This document shows positions 1 through 8,255 of a DNA stretch of 64,000 nucleotides, piece after piece. The notes under the pieces are model-generated. The model worked only from the letters and a program-made list of their open reading frames with translations, was not told the DNA's origin and made no database searches. Each line of letters opens with the position of its first letter. Position 1 is the stretch's first letter. Origin of the DNA: Jiella marina (GTDB lineage Bacteria > Pseudomonadota > Alphaproteobacteria > Rhizobiales > Rhizobiaceae). A program made the translations under genes and the position numbers. Location: the NCBI RefSeq assembly GCF_024359545.1, contig NZ_JAKQZG010000014.1, positions 86,614 to 150,613 on the forward strand, read 5' to 3'.

Positions 1-13
1 TGATCGCACCGGT

Positions 14-805
14 ATGGCCGATGATATCGAACCTGACGCCCCCGCTGGTGACGGCGATTTCTTCGGTCTGAGCGAAGACCAGGGATCTGCCGGGCGAAAG
101 ACCGGTAAGCGTTCCGGCCACATCCCCACAACGCCTAGACATCACGATGGCCATCGCGACCGCCTGCGCGAGCGCTTCGTCAACGCCGGCGCCGAAGCCC
201 TCGCTGACTACGAACTTCTGGAACTCATCCTCTTTCGCTCGATCCCGCGCAAGGACGTCAAGCCCATCGCCAAGGCGCTGCTTGCCCGCTTCGGGTCGCT
301 GGCAGAGGTGCTCAACGCGCCCCAGCGGCGGCTCACCGAGGTGCCCGGCGTCAAGGATGCGGTGGCGCTCGATCTTGCCATCGTCGCCGCCGTCAACCAG
401 CGGGCGATGCGCTCGGCCGTGCGGCAGCGCGAAGTCCTCTCCTCATGGTCGGCCGTCCTCGACTATTGCACCGCCGTGATGGCCCACGAAGCGCGCGAGC
501 AGTTCCGCATCCTGTTCCTCGACAAGAAGAACGCCCTGATCGCCGACGAGGTGCAGGGGACCGGCACGGTCGACCACACGCCGGTCTATCCCCGCGAGGT
601 CGTTCGCCGCGCGCTGGAACTGAACGCCACGGCCCTGATCCTCGTCCATAACCACCCCTCCGGCGATCCGACACCCTCGCGCGCCGATATCGAGATGACC
701 AAGACGATCATCTCGACCGCCAAGCCGCTCGGCATCGTCGTCCACGACCACGTCATTGTCGGCAAGAACGGTCACGCCAGCCTCAAGGGGCTGAGGCTGA
801 TCTGA
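14..805 (+). CDS. radC: RadC family protein (JAMM/MPN+ domain)
   Basis: A 263-residue RadC/UPF0758 protein. The C-terminal half is an MPN+/JAMM metalloprotease-like fold: the zinc signature [11 protein letters not shown] starts near residue 212 and is preceded by a conserved Glu-containing strand. A helix-hairpin-helix-like region lies near residues 60-120 (ending [13 protein letters not shown]). RadC was named for a radiation phenotype, but its biochemical role is unsettled, so a direct repair function should not be assumed. The ATG at 14 is near the window edge and the upstream gene cannot be seen. The first ~45 residues are polar and probably disordered, so a later start is possible. The family assignment is secure. 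Confidence 0.93.
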   Translation: MADDIEPDAPAGDGDFFGLSEDQGSAGRKTGKRSGHIPTTPRHHDGHRDRLRERFVNAGAEALADYELLELILFRSIPRKDVKPIAKALLARFGSLAEVLNAPQRRLTEVPGVKDAVALDLAIVAAVNQRAMRSAVRQREVLSSWSAVLDYCTAVMAHEAREQFRILFLDKKNALIADEVQGTGTVDHTPVYPREVVRRALELNATALILVHNHPSGDPTPSRADIEMTKTIISTAKPLGIVVHDHVIVGKNGHASLKGLRLI

Positions 806-811
806 CCGAAA

Positions 812-1093
812 TCAGTGCAGCGTGCCGCCATCTTTCACGAGCTGGATCTCTTTCGGCTTGATCAGACCCTGATGCATGACGCGGACGGACTGGATCATGG
901 CCTCGATCTCGCGCTCCCAATGGTCCAGAAAACGCTTCAGGCGCGGGTAGTCGGGCGCCATGTCCTCGAACTGCCAGAAGAATGTCTGAAGCAATGTCGG
1001 ATGATCCGGCATCCGGTAAAGCACCTCCGCCGAGGTCAGGCTGTAGCCTTCCAGCATTCGGCGAAACGAAGCGTCGACAGTTCTTCCAGTCAT
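812..1093 (-). CDS. usg: Usg family protein
   Basis: A 93-residue protein of the Usg family (PF06233), which is confined to alphaproteobacteria and has no established molecular function. The sequence shows the family pattern of a tyrosine/leucine-rich start (EGYSLTSAEVLYRMPDHP), a WQFEDMAPDYP block and the C-terminal VRVMHQGLIKPKEIQLV. The ATG at 1093 is chosen because GAGGTG lies about 8 bases upstream and the product then matches the usual family length. It converges on radC with a 6-base gap. Its upstream region holds a perfect CtrA-type box at 1161-1175, suggesting cell-cycle-linked expression. Confidence 0.85.
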   Translation of the reverse strand: MTGRTVDASFRRMLEGYSLTSAEVLYRMPDHPTLLQTFFWQFEDMAPDYPRLKRFLDHWEREIEAMIQSVRVMHQGLIKPKEIQLVKDGGTLH

Positions 1094-1160
1094 GGGCACA
1101 CACCTCATCGAGCGGCGCCGGCCGACCATCGGCCGACCCTTCGATGCTGCGCCGCTTTCG

Positions 1161-1175
1161 TTAACGACGTCTTAA
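1161..1175. promoter_or_regulatory. CtrA-type box (TTAA-N7-TTAA) upstream of usg
   Basis: TTAA at 1161-1164 and 1172-1175 with exactly seven bases between them is the full CtrA recognition pattern. It lies 68 bases before the usg ATG in the usg/photolyase gap, where a promoter is expected. TTAA is rare in this GC-rich DNA, so a chance match is unlikely. Binding is inferred. Confidence 0.55.
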
Positions 1176-1304
1176 CCGGTGACTTGTCATAAGCTCCGGT
1201 TCGGCGATTAAACCGTCAGTCCAATGGAAGGCGCAAGCGGCTTTTCGCCGCATTCCGCGCCAGATGCAGCCGCTGCCCAGCGACCGGGCACATCCGAGAT
1301 GTCG

Positions 1305-2840
1305 TCAATAGTCGCCGCCGGAAGGCAGTCCCTCGAGGAAGGCCTGCGCCTCCTTGCGGATCGTCTTCACCTTCTCGCCGTCCATCCTGTCGAGCGTCGC
1401 ATAGGTGCGGTTCATGCGGGGATTGCCGCGCAGGTTCTTCTCGTTCCGGGCGATGAAATCCCAGTAGAGCAGATTGAAGGGGCATGCGCCCTCGCCCGTC
1501 TTGGTCTTCGGCGAATAGGCGCAGTCAGCGCAATAGTCCGACATCTTGTCGATGTAGTTCGCGGACGCAGCATAGGGTTTGGAGGCGAAGAGGCCGCCAT
1601 CCGCGTAGAGGATCATGCCGACCACATTGGGCATCTCCACCCATTCATAGGCGTCGTGATAGACGACGAGATACCATTCCTGCACCTCGCGCGGATCGAA
1701 GCCGCAGAGAAGGCAGAAATTGCCGATCACCATCAGCCGCTGGATATGGTGGTTGTAGGCGCTCTCGCGGACCTCTTCGAAGCACTGGCGCAGGCAGTTC
1801 AGTTCGGTCTCGCCGGTCCAGAAGAAGTCGGGAAGCCTGCGCTGGGCGTTGAGCTTGTTGGAGGCGGCGTAGTCCGGCATGTGCAGCCAGTAGACGCCGC
1901 GGATGAACTCGCGCCAGCCGATGATCTGGCGGATGAACCCCTCCACCGCATTGATTGGCGCCTTGCCCTCCCGATACGCCTCCTCGGCCCGATCGCAGGC
2001 CTCGCGAGGATCGATCAGGCCGCAGTTGATCAGGCCCGAGAGATGCGAATGGAAGAGCAGCGGCTCGCCCTGGCGCATGGCGTCCTGATAGGTGCCGAAA
2101 TCCGGCAGGGCTTCGTCGACGAACCAGTTGAGGTAATGGAGCGCTTGCCGGCGCGAAACCGGATAGTCGAATTTCTCCAGCGATCCGAAATGGTTGCCGA
2201 AGCGAGTTGAGACGAGTTCGAGGACGGCTTCGGTGGTGTCGTCCACCGAATATGTGGGGCGCTCCGGCGCGCGGACCGCCTTCTTCAGCGGCTCGCGATT
2301 GTCGTGGTCGAAGTTCCATTTGCCTTCGGCGGGGTGATCGCCCTCCATCAGATAGCCGGTGTCCTTGCGCATCTCGCGATAGAAATACTCCATGCGCAGT
2401 TCCTTGAGCCCTTCGGCCCAGTCGGCAAAGCGCTCATGCGTGCAGAGGAACCGCTCGTCGGCCCGGATCTCCACATCAATGGAGAACTCTTCGCGCCAAT
2501 CCGCCATCATCTGGCGGACACGCCATTCGCCGGGCTCCGTCACGACGAGACGGTCCGGCTTATGCCTTTCCACCGCACGCTTGACCTCGCCGGTAAAAGA
2601 ACCGCTGTTCTGCGGATCGTCGAGAGTCACGTAATCGACCTTGATCCCGCGCGCTTCCAGATCCTCGGCGAAGTGCCGCATGGCGGCAAAGAGGAAGGCG
2701 ATCTTGCGCTTGTGATGCCGGACGTATCGCGTCTCGTCGGCGACTTCGCACATCAGCACGACATCGCCATCCGCGATGTCGGAGAGCGATGAAATATCAA
2801 GACTGAGCTGGTCGCCGAGGACGAAACGCAGGACCGTCAT
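1305..2840 (-). CDS. phrB: FeS-type photolyase/cryptochrome (PhrB/FeS-BCP family)
   Basis: A 511-residue flavoprotein of the iron-sulfur bacterial cryptochrome/photolyase family, whose characterised members (Agrobacterium PhrB) repair (6-4) photoproducts using light. It starts with the antenna-domain signature VLRFVLGDQLS. The four cysteines that would hold the 4Fe-4S cluster are visible as LCGFDP, YCADCAY and GACPFN. FAD-domain blocks such as GWREFIRGVYW and the WYLVVYHDAYEWVE region are present. The ATG at 2840 has GGAG about 8 bases upstream; an 11-residue upstream extension is not family-like. Antenna chromophore and lesion preference cannot be read directly. Repair, rather than a purely sensory role, is inferred from the family. 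Confidence 0.9.
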   Translation of the reverse strand: MTVLRFVLGDQLSLDISSLSDIADGDVVLMCEVADETRYVRHHKRKIAFLFAAMRHFAEDLEARGIKVDYVTLDDPQNSGSFTGEVKRAVERHKPDRLVVTEPGEWRVRQMMADWREEFSIDVEIRADERFLCTHERFADWAEGLKELRMEYFYREMRKDTGYLMEGDHPAEGKWNFDHDNREPLKKAVRAPERPTYSVDDTTEAVLELVSTRFGNHFGSLEKFDYPVSRRQALHYLNWFVDEALPDFGTYQDAMRQGEPLLFHSHLSGLINCGLIDPREACDRAEEAYREGKAPINAVEGFIRQIIGWREFIRGVYWLHMPDYAASNKLNAQRRLPDFFWTGETELNCLRQCFEEVRESAYNHHIQRLMVIGNFCLLCGFDPREVQEWYLVVYHDAYEWVEMPNVVGMILYADGGLFASKPYAASANYIDKMSDYCADCAYSPKTKTGEGACPFNLLYWDFIARNEKNLRGNPRMNRTYATLDRMDGEKVKTIRKEAQAFLEGLPSGGDY

Positions 2841-3049
2841 CCGGTCAACTCCGGATCGCGCGGGTTTCTGCAACCGCCAAATCCAACCGAATGCCGCTCT
2901 TGCCGGTCAAACGTCACATGAGCCTCTCATCTGCGTTCTCGCAAGGAGACCGTGCCCGGTCCATTGCACTCAGGCAAAACTGGTTCAGCCGGTGACGTTC
3001 GAAAGAGCTTCAGCGTCCCTCATGGGTGCGACCGATCGCGCCTCCCCGT

Positions 3050-3958
3050 TCAATGACAGGCGACACCGTCCACCGATCGCAGATCCTGCACCAGCCTGTC
3101 GGCAAAGGCGCGCACGACAGGGCGCATGAAGCGCACGGACGGATAGGCGAGAACCATCTCGGCCGACTTCACCTCGTAGTCGGGCAGAATCCGCACCAAC
3201 CGTCCGTCCTTCAGCGCCTCGCGCGCGAAAAGCGTCTGGATCGGACCGCATGCATGCCCGTCGAGAAGCGTGTTCAGGATGACGTTCGCATCGTTGGTGT
3301 GGATGAAGGGTCGGACCGGAATGTCGTGCTGTTCGCTGCCCGCGACGAGCGTCAGGATCTTGCGCGGCGAGATCACCTGCGCGGTGGTGATCAGCGGGAG
3401 ATCGCCGAGCTGCTCGGGTCGTGCGATGCCGCCGACCCGATCGAGAAATGCCGGGCTTGCGCACAAAAGGCGCTCCACCGTCCCGAGCCTGCGGATGACG
3501 ACGTCCTGATTCTCCGGCCGCGAATAGCGGATCGCCATGTCGAAATTGTCGTAGACGAGATCGATGGCGCGGTTTTCGAGGACGAGATCGACGGAGACCT
3601 GCGGATGATCCCGCTGGAAACCCATCACGATCGGGTGGATGACCTTGCCGCCGACGCAGGTCTGGGCGTGGATGCGAAGCGAACCCTCGATTGCTCCCGT
3701 CTCGATCCTGATCCCTTCCATCGCGGCGTCGATCGCCGCGAGGCCGGAGCGGGTGGCCTCGTAGAGCGCTTCGCCGGCAGACGTCGCACGCACATGGCGG
3801 GGCGAGCGCTCCAGAAGCCGGGCTTGCACATGCCGCTCCAGATTAGCGAGGTGCTTGGAAATGGCCGGCTGGCTGACGCCCAGATCATCGGCGGCGCCGG
3901 TCATGGAGCCCCGCTCGATCGTTCGCGCAAAGGCTCTCAAGGCGGCCGTCAGGTCCAT
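3050..3958 (-). CDS. LysR family transcriptional regulator
   Basis: A 302-residue LysR-type regulator. The N-terminal winged helix-turn-helix is clear (GSMTGAADDLGVSQPAISKHLANLE, residues ~18-43; no longer stretch needed), followed by a linker helix and a type-2 periplasmic-binding-like effector domain. An ATG two codons upstream (3964) is also possible; 3958 is preferred because TTGGA then sits at a workable distance. It is divergent from the L,D-transpeptidase gene with about 100 bases between them, the usual layout for a LysR regulator and its target, although the photolyase follows it on the same strand. The effector is unknown. Confidence 0.9.
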   Translation of the reverse strand: MDLTAALRAFARTIERGSMTGAADDLGVSQPAISKHLANLERHVQARLLERSPRHVRATSAGEALYEATRSGLAAIDAAMEGIRIETGAIEGSLRIHAQTCVGGKVIHPIVMGFQRDHPQVSVDLVLENRAIDLVYDNFDMAIRYSRPENQDVVIRRLGTVERLLCASPAFLDRVGGIARPEQLGDLPLITTAQVISPRKILTLVAGSEQHDIPVRPFIHTNDANVILNTLLDGHACGPIQTLFAREALKDGRLVRILPDYEVKSAEMVLAYPSVRFMRPVVRAFADRLVQDLRSVDGVACH

Positions 3959-4060
3959 CACCATTCCAATCGGCTATGCATGCTATATCTCGATCGCCAT
4001 TGCTCATATTGCGGTCGAATGATCTTCACAAGCCACATTCGACAGGTGGCGATACATTCC

Positions 4061-4822
4061 ATGGCGATCACGCGCACGAGCATCTCACGACGATCCCTCC
4101 TCATCGGCGGAGCAGCGGCAGGCCTTGCCGGTTGTACGACGCCCGGCCGCCAGACAACGAGGCCGGATGCGTCGCGTCCCCTGCCGCTCGAGAGTGCTGG
4201 ATACGGCGCACCCAGCGACCCGCTTCAGGCGAAGCGCACGGATGCGCTCGATGAACGCTATTCCGCCCTGGTCGACGACGGCCACGAGCTGCCGGCCATC
4301 CCTTATTGGAAAATGGACCCGAAATATTTCCGCCAACGCGTCCCGAACCCGACTGGCGAACCCGCCGGCACGGTCGTTGTCGATACGCCGAATCGGTTCC
4401 TCTATCTCGTCGAGGCCGATGGCATGGCGATGCGCTACGGCGTCGGGATCGGGCGCGCCGGCTTCGTCTGGGGCGGCGAAGGCACGATCCACTGGCGCCA
4501 GCATTGGCCGCGCTGGAAAGTCCCGGCGGAGATGATTGCGCGCAAGCCCTCGCTCGAGATCTATTCGGTCGAAAACGGCGGCATGGAACCGGGCATCGGC
4601 AATCCGCTGGGCGCCCGGGCCCTCTACATCTTCAAGAACGGCCGGGATACGCTCTACCGCCTCCATGGCACGCCGGAATGGTGGACGATCGGCGGGGCGA
4701 ATTCATCGGGCTGCGTGCGGCTCGTCAATCAGGACGTGATCGACCTCTACGAGCGGGTTCCCTATCACGCCCGGATCGTCGTCCATCAGTCCGCGATGGA
4801 CGACCGCATTGTCGCGATCTGA
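4061..4822 (+). CDS. Tat-exported L,D-transpeptidase lipoprotein (YkuD domain)
   Basis: A 253-residue YkuD-domain L,D-transpeptidase, a cysteine enzyme that makes 3-3 peptidoglycan crosslinks or attaches proteins to the wall. The catalytic motif HGT...SSGCVRL occurs near residues 208-229. The N-terminus combines a twin-arginine signal (SRRSLLIGGAAAG) with a lipobox ending AGLAGC, so it is predicted to be a Tat-translocated lipoprotein. The ATG at 4061 is the start that places this signal at the N-terminus; the open frame runs much farther upstream but only as the shadow of the LysR gene. It is divergent from the LysR gene and convergent with the SDR gene. Confidence 0.9.
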   Translation: MAITRTSISRRSLLIGGAAAGLAGCTTPGRQTTRPDASRPLPLESAGYGAPSDPLQAKRTDALDERYSALVDDGHELPAIPYWKMDPKYFRQRVPNPTGEPAGTVVVDTPNRFLYLVEADGMAMRYGVGIGRAGFVWGGEGTIHWRQHWPRWKVPAEMIARKPSLEIYSVENGGMEPGIGNPLGARALYIFKNGRDTLYRLHGTPEWWTIGGANSSGCVRLVNQDVIDLYERVPYHARIVVHQSAMDDRIVAI

Positions 4823-4870
4823 CGATCCGAGAACAGCGCCCGATCCGGGCGGGAAAAGCGATGTTCGCCC

Positions 4871-5599
4871 TCAACTTCGCATCACGCGGATTGCGGACCG
4901 GCCGCCATCGACCCCGATGATCTGGCCGGTGATCCACGAGCCGGCCTCGGTGAGAAGCACCTCCGCCATGCCGGCGACGTCATCGGGCCGCCCGAGCCGC
5001 GGAATGGCGTGCATCTTGGCGACTGCATCGGCCATTTTGGGATTACCGGCCACCGTCTGTCCCAAGGGCGTATCGATCAGCGAAGGCGCGATGGCGTTCA
5101 CCCGGATCTGCGGCGCATATTCGGTGGCGAGCGTGCGGGTCAGCCCGACGACTGCGCCCTTGGCCATGGCGATCGAGGCGTGGGCGGAGAACCCCTGATC
5201 GACGGCAACGGTCGAAAAGAACAGCGCGCTGGCGCCGTTCTCTGCCTTCATCAAGGCATCGCTCGAAGCCTGGAACGCCCGCGCCGCGCCGACGGCATTC
5301 AACCGAAAATCACCGACGAAATCTTCCGGTTTTGCACGCGCGAACGGCTTGAGATTGATCGACCCGACCGCGTAGACCAGGCCATCCAGCGGCCCTTCGA
5401 TCTCGGCAGCGGTTCGCTCGATTGCCTCGTCCTCCATGACGTCGCAGACGATGCTCTGCGCAGAGAACTCCTCTGCGATCCGGCCGAGTTCGTCGCCGTT
5501 ACGTCCGGCGACGACGATCTCATGCCCGGCCCCGTTCAGGCGGCGCGCGATCGCCGACCCGATACCGCCATTTCCGCCATAGATCAGATAACGTCCCAT
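4871..5599 (-). CDS. SDR-family Rossmann protein lacking the catalytic Tyr
   Basis: A 242-residue short-chain dehydrogenase/reductase. The dinucleotide-binding loop YGGNGGIGSAIA is at residues 5-16, the NAG-type region is replaced by YAVGS, and the active-site Ser is kept (FFSTVAV). The YxxxK motif reads IAMAK: the Lys is present but the catalytic Tyr is Ile, so classical hydride-transfer chemistry is doubtful. The C-terminus is typical (NAIAPSLIDTP, ITGQIIGVDGG). The ATG at 5599 has AAAGGGG 6 bases upstream; the upstream ATG at 5620 is less likely. It may bind a dinucleotide in a regulatory role, but this is inference. Confidence 0.85.
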   Translation of the reverse strand: MGRYLIYGGNGGIGSAIARRLNGAGHEIVVAGRNGDELGRIAEEFSAQSIVCDVMEDEAIERTAAEIEGPLDGLVYAVGSINLKPFARAKPEDFVGDFRLNAVGAARAFQASSDALMKAENGASALFFSTVAVDQGFSAHASIAMAKGAVVGLTRTLATEYAPQIRVNAIAPSLIDTPLGQTVAGNPKMADAVAKMHAIPRLGRPDDVAGMAEVLLTEAGSWITGQIIGVDGGRSAIRVMRS

Positions 5600-5796
5600 T
5601 TCGGCCCCTTTGCTCGTCATTCTCTTGGCGAAAGCGGTGCGCTCCCGCCCCAAATCAATGGGTCGAGAACACGGGGTCGGAAGAAAGGGTTTCTGAGAAT
5701 CGGCCAGGTGCGTCGAAATGCCGGGGCATGAAGAGAGCGCCCTTCTTCCCGAATTGACGCGAATCTGCGCAGATTGGAGGCAGTGAAGAAAACAAT

Positions 5797-5856
5797 GGTC
5801 GGCTGGCAGCCATGCGGCGGTACGAGGAAACCGTCATTGCACGGTGCCAGCCGACC
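5797..5856. repeat. 12-bp perfect inverted repeat, possible structured RNA
   Basis: GGTCGGCTGGCA (5797-5808) and its exact complement TGCCAGCCGACC (5845-5856) enclose 36 bases with smaller self-complementary pieces (CCGT/ACGG). On the minus strand it would lie in the leader of the SDR gene, about 200 bases before its ATG. I recognise no known riboswitch class. Confidence 0.5.
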
Positions 5857-5909
5857 CCCCACGGGACCCAGGAGATGCGGCGGACCTGAGCATTCCATGG
5901 GGTAACTCG

Positions 5910-5939
5910 CAGGGTGCCAGATCGCTGGCTTATTCCCTG
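5910..5939. repeat. Nested hairpin CAGGG/GCCAG
   Basis: CAGGG (5910-5914) pairs with CCCTG (5935-5939) around an inner hairpin GCCAG-ATCG-CTGGC (5916-5929). There is no T-run on either side, so a simple intrinsic terminator is unlikely. It lies about 120 bases downstream of pleD on the minus strand. Confidence 0.45.
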
Positions 5940-6063
5940 GAATTCCTTGGCTGAACACTTGCCCAGAAAAGACTCAAATGCAACTTCGCCGCAGCGCCGA
6001 AAGCCAAACTTTTATCAAGAGGGTTAAGACGCTGACAACTCTGCTATCCGGCGTCCTGGTGCA

Positions 6064-7449
6064 TTATCCACACGCTTTGCCGCGATCGTCCTCGGCTGTC
6101 TCCAGCCGGTCGCGTCCGGCCCGCTTGGCGGCGTAAAGCGCAGCGTCGGCGCGCTTCAGGATCGCCGCCGGCTGATTCTGCTCCCTCGACGAGAAGGCGA
6201 GGCCCTCGCTCACCGTGACATGGAGCCTCTCGCCCACGATGTCGAAGGGCGTATCCCGGATCTCCGCGCCGATCCGCTTTGCGACGGCCACCGCGGTTTC
6301 GGCATCGGCCGCCGGCATGAGCACCGCGAATTCCTCGCCCCCATAGCGGCAGGCGAGATCGGTCGAGCGAATCGAAGCTTCGAGCCGACGGGCAAACTCC
6401 CGCAAGACGGCGTCGCCGGCGTCGTGGCCGAAGCCGTCATTGATGCGCTTGAAATGATCGATGTCCGCGATGATCAGCGCAAAGCTTTCGCGTTGGCCGT
6501 TCGCCCGCTCGACGGCGCGCTGCAGATGCATGTCGAAGAAGCGGCGGTTGTGAAGCTTCGTCAACGGATCGAGCACCGCCAGTTCGATCGTCTCGTCCAC
6601 TGAACGCCGCAGCTGGTCGTCATAGCGCTTGCGCCGGATCTGCGTCTTCATCCGGGCTGCCAGTTCGTTGCGATCGACCGGACGCGAGACGTAGTCGTTG
6701 GCGCCGAGTTCGAGCGCGCGCGCAGCCGTCTCCTCTCCGTCGGCGGCCGCCAGGGCGAGGATCGGGATCGAACGCGTGGCGTCGCTGGATCGCAATTGCG
6801 AGACCAGACGCAGCGGATCGCAGTGCCGGGCCGACAGGTCGATCACGACGACCTCGGCGTTGGTTTCGCGAACCGCAGCGAAGAAGGTGGAGGCCTTGTC
6901 CGCAATCGATACAGCGGCAGGGCTGCCGAGATAGCGCACCAGCCGGCGCCCCTCGCCGGCTTCCTCCACATAGGCGACGACACGGGCCGAGTCGTCGAGA
7001 TCGATGCGCGCCTGCTCATCGGCGTTGCCCGTGACCTGCAGCGCCGTGCGGGCGCGAGCGCGCCATTCGTCGGTGGCGCGCTTCAAGCGAACCAGGCTGC
7101 GCACCCGGGCAAACAGTGGCAGGTCGCGCACCGGCTTCGTCAGGAAATCGTCGGCGCCGGCCTCAAGCCCCGCCACCCGATCCTCGGGCTGGTCGAGCGC
7201 CGTGATCAGCACAACGGGAATATGCATGAGCTCGGGATCGGCCTTGATCCGGCGACAGACCTCGAACCCATCGAGATCGGGCATCATGACGTCGAGCAGG
7301 ACGATGTCGATCGCCTCACGGCGACAGATCGCCAGCGCTTCGGCGCCATTGTCGACGGCAACGACGTCGAAATACTCCGCCGTCAAACGCGCCGACAGGA
7401 CCCGGAGATTGATTTCGACATCATCGACGACAAGGATCCGTGCGGTCAT
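6064..7449 (-). CDS. pleD: PleD-type response regulator diguanylate cyclase
   Basis: A 461-residue protein with PleD architecture. Receiver 1 covers residues 1-120 with phospho-acceptor Asp53 in LLDVMMPD, and a degenerate receiver 2 covers ~150-275. The GGDEF domain has the active site YGGEEF and the inhibitory I-site RSTD five residues before it, so the enzyme should make cyclic di-GMP and be product-inhibited. In Caulobacter, PleD drives the swarmer-to-stalked transition and is phosphorylated by DivJ. The ATG at 7449 gives the conserved start MTARILVVDD; a GTG at 7461 overlaps the divK stop and is an alternative. It follows divK as a two-gene operon. Confidence 0.95.
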   Translation of the reverse strand: MTARILVVDDVEINLRVLSARLTAEYFDVVAVDNGAEALAICRREAIDIVLLDVMMPDLDGFEVCRRIKADPELMHIPVVLITALDQPEDRVAGLEAGADDFLTKPVRDLPLFARVRSLVRLKRATDEWRARARTALQVTGNADEQARIDLDDSARVVAYVEEAGEGRRLVRYLGSPAAVSIADKASTFFAAVRETNAEVVVIDLSARHCDPLRLVSQLRSSDATRSIPILALAAADGEETAARALELGANDYVSRPVDRNELAARMKTQIRRKRYDDQLRRSVDETIELAVLDPLTKLHNRRFFDMHLQRAVERANGQRESFALIIADIDHFKRINDGFGHDAGDAVLREFARRLEASIRSTDLACRYGGEEFAVLMPAADAETAVAVAKRIGAEIRDTPFDIVGERLHVTVSEGLAFSSREQNQPAAILKRADAALYAAKRAGRDRLETAEDDRGKACG

Positions 7450-7457
7450 GGCGCCGC

Positions 7458-7829
7458 TCACGCATCATCGAGAAAGGAGCGGACGACTTCCATGAATCGA
7501 GTCACCGAGATCGGCTTGGAGATGTAAGCCTCGCATCCCCCCTGGCGGATGCGTTCCTCGTCGCCCTTCATCGCAAAGGCCGTTACCGCCACGACCGGAA
7601 TCTGGTGGAGTTCGGGATCGGCCTTGAGCTGCTTGGTCACGTCGAGCCCGGAGATCTCCGGAAGCTGGATGTCCATCAGGATGAGATCGGGCCGATTTTG
7701 ACGCGCGAGTTCGACGGCAGACAAGCCGCTACGCGTCTGGACGGTCTCATAGCCATGCGCCACCAGGAGATCCCGGAACAGCTTCATGTTGAGCTCATTG
7801 TCCTCGACGATCATCACGGTCTTCGCCAT
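7458..7829 (-). CDS. divK: Cell-cycle response regulator DivK
   Basis: A single-receiver protein of 123 residues with phospho-acceptor Asp53 (LMDIQLPE), the acidic pair EDN, Thr in AVTAFAMKG and Lys in YISKPIS. DivK acts with DivJ/PleC to control the CckA-ChpT-CtrA phosphorelay. Residues and length match Caulobacter DivK closely. AAGGAG lies 9 bases before the ATG. It is first in the divK-pleD operon and divergent from the DUF3572 gene, which is a common rhizobial arrangement. Confidence 0.95.
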   Translation of the reverse strand: MAKTVMIVEDNELNMKLFRDLLVAHGYETVQTRSGLSAVELARQNRPDLILMDIQLPEISGLDVTKQLKADPELHQIPVVAVTAFAMKGDEERIRQGGCEAYISKPISVTRFMEVVRSFLDDA

Positions 7830-7919
7830 CGTCGATACTCCTTGCCTCGACCGGCCCGCCGAATTGCGTTACCCAGAGCACATCTAATCGAATTTGTTTA
7901 AGAATCGGGAATCAGGTCG

Positions 7920-8255
7920 TTGACCTTCTTTAAGGATGTCGAGCCGCGACCACGCTCGGGAACGCAGAAACCGGAAATCGACGCCCCGGCAGCGGAAGCG
8001 ATTGCCGTCAAGGCATTGGCCTTTATAGCCGGTGACGAGATACTACTTAAGCGATTCCTTGCCCTCACCGGCCTCGACCCACAGGAGATGCGCCGGGCCG
8101 CTAGTGAGCCGGGCTTTCTCCCCGGGGTGCTCGATTTCATCCTCGGCCATGAGCCAACACTCGCAGCCTTCTGTGATGCAACGCAAATCCCCCCGTCCAG
8201 CGTTCCGGCGGCGCGACGCGCGCTCGGCGGCCCGAGCGAGGTCGAAACCTGGTGA
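7920..8255 (+). CDS. DUF3572 family protein (TTG start)
   Basis: A 111-residue protein of the DUF3572 family, found beside divK in many Hyphomicrobiales and without known function. The family core is visible (AIAVKALAFIAGDE, FLALTGLDPQEMRRAA, PGFLPGVLDFILGHEPTLAAF). The frame is closed by a stop at 7899 and offers no ATG or GTG before the conserved region, so TTG at 7920 is the best start. Its stop overlaps the GTG of the next gene (GTGA), which suggests translational coupling. Confidence 0.8.
   Translation: MTFFKDVEPRPRSGTQKPEIDAPAAEAIAVKALAFIAGDEILLKRFLALTGLDPQEMRRAASEPGFLPGVLDFILGHEPTLAAFCDATQIPPSSVPAARRALGGPSEVETW

Larger units (their letters stand above)
5600..6063. other. Intergenic stretch with inverted repeats, no gene
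   Basis: Between the 3' end of pleD and the SDR start no frame shows a recognisable protein. The stretch contains a 12-base perfect inverted repeat (5797-5808 with 5845-5856) and a nested hairpin at 5910-5939. The rpmG gene that I would expect after pleD in related genomes is not present here. The repeats are described separately. Confidence 0.6.
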
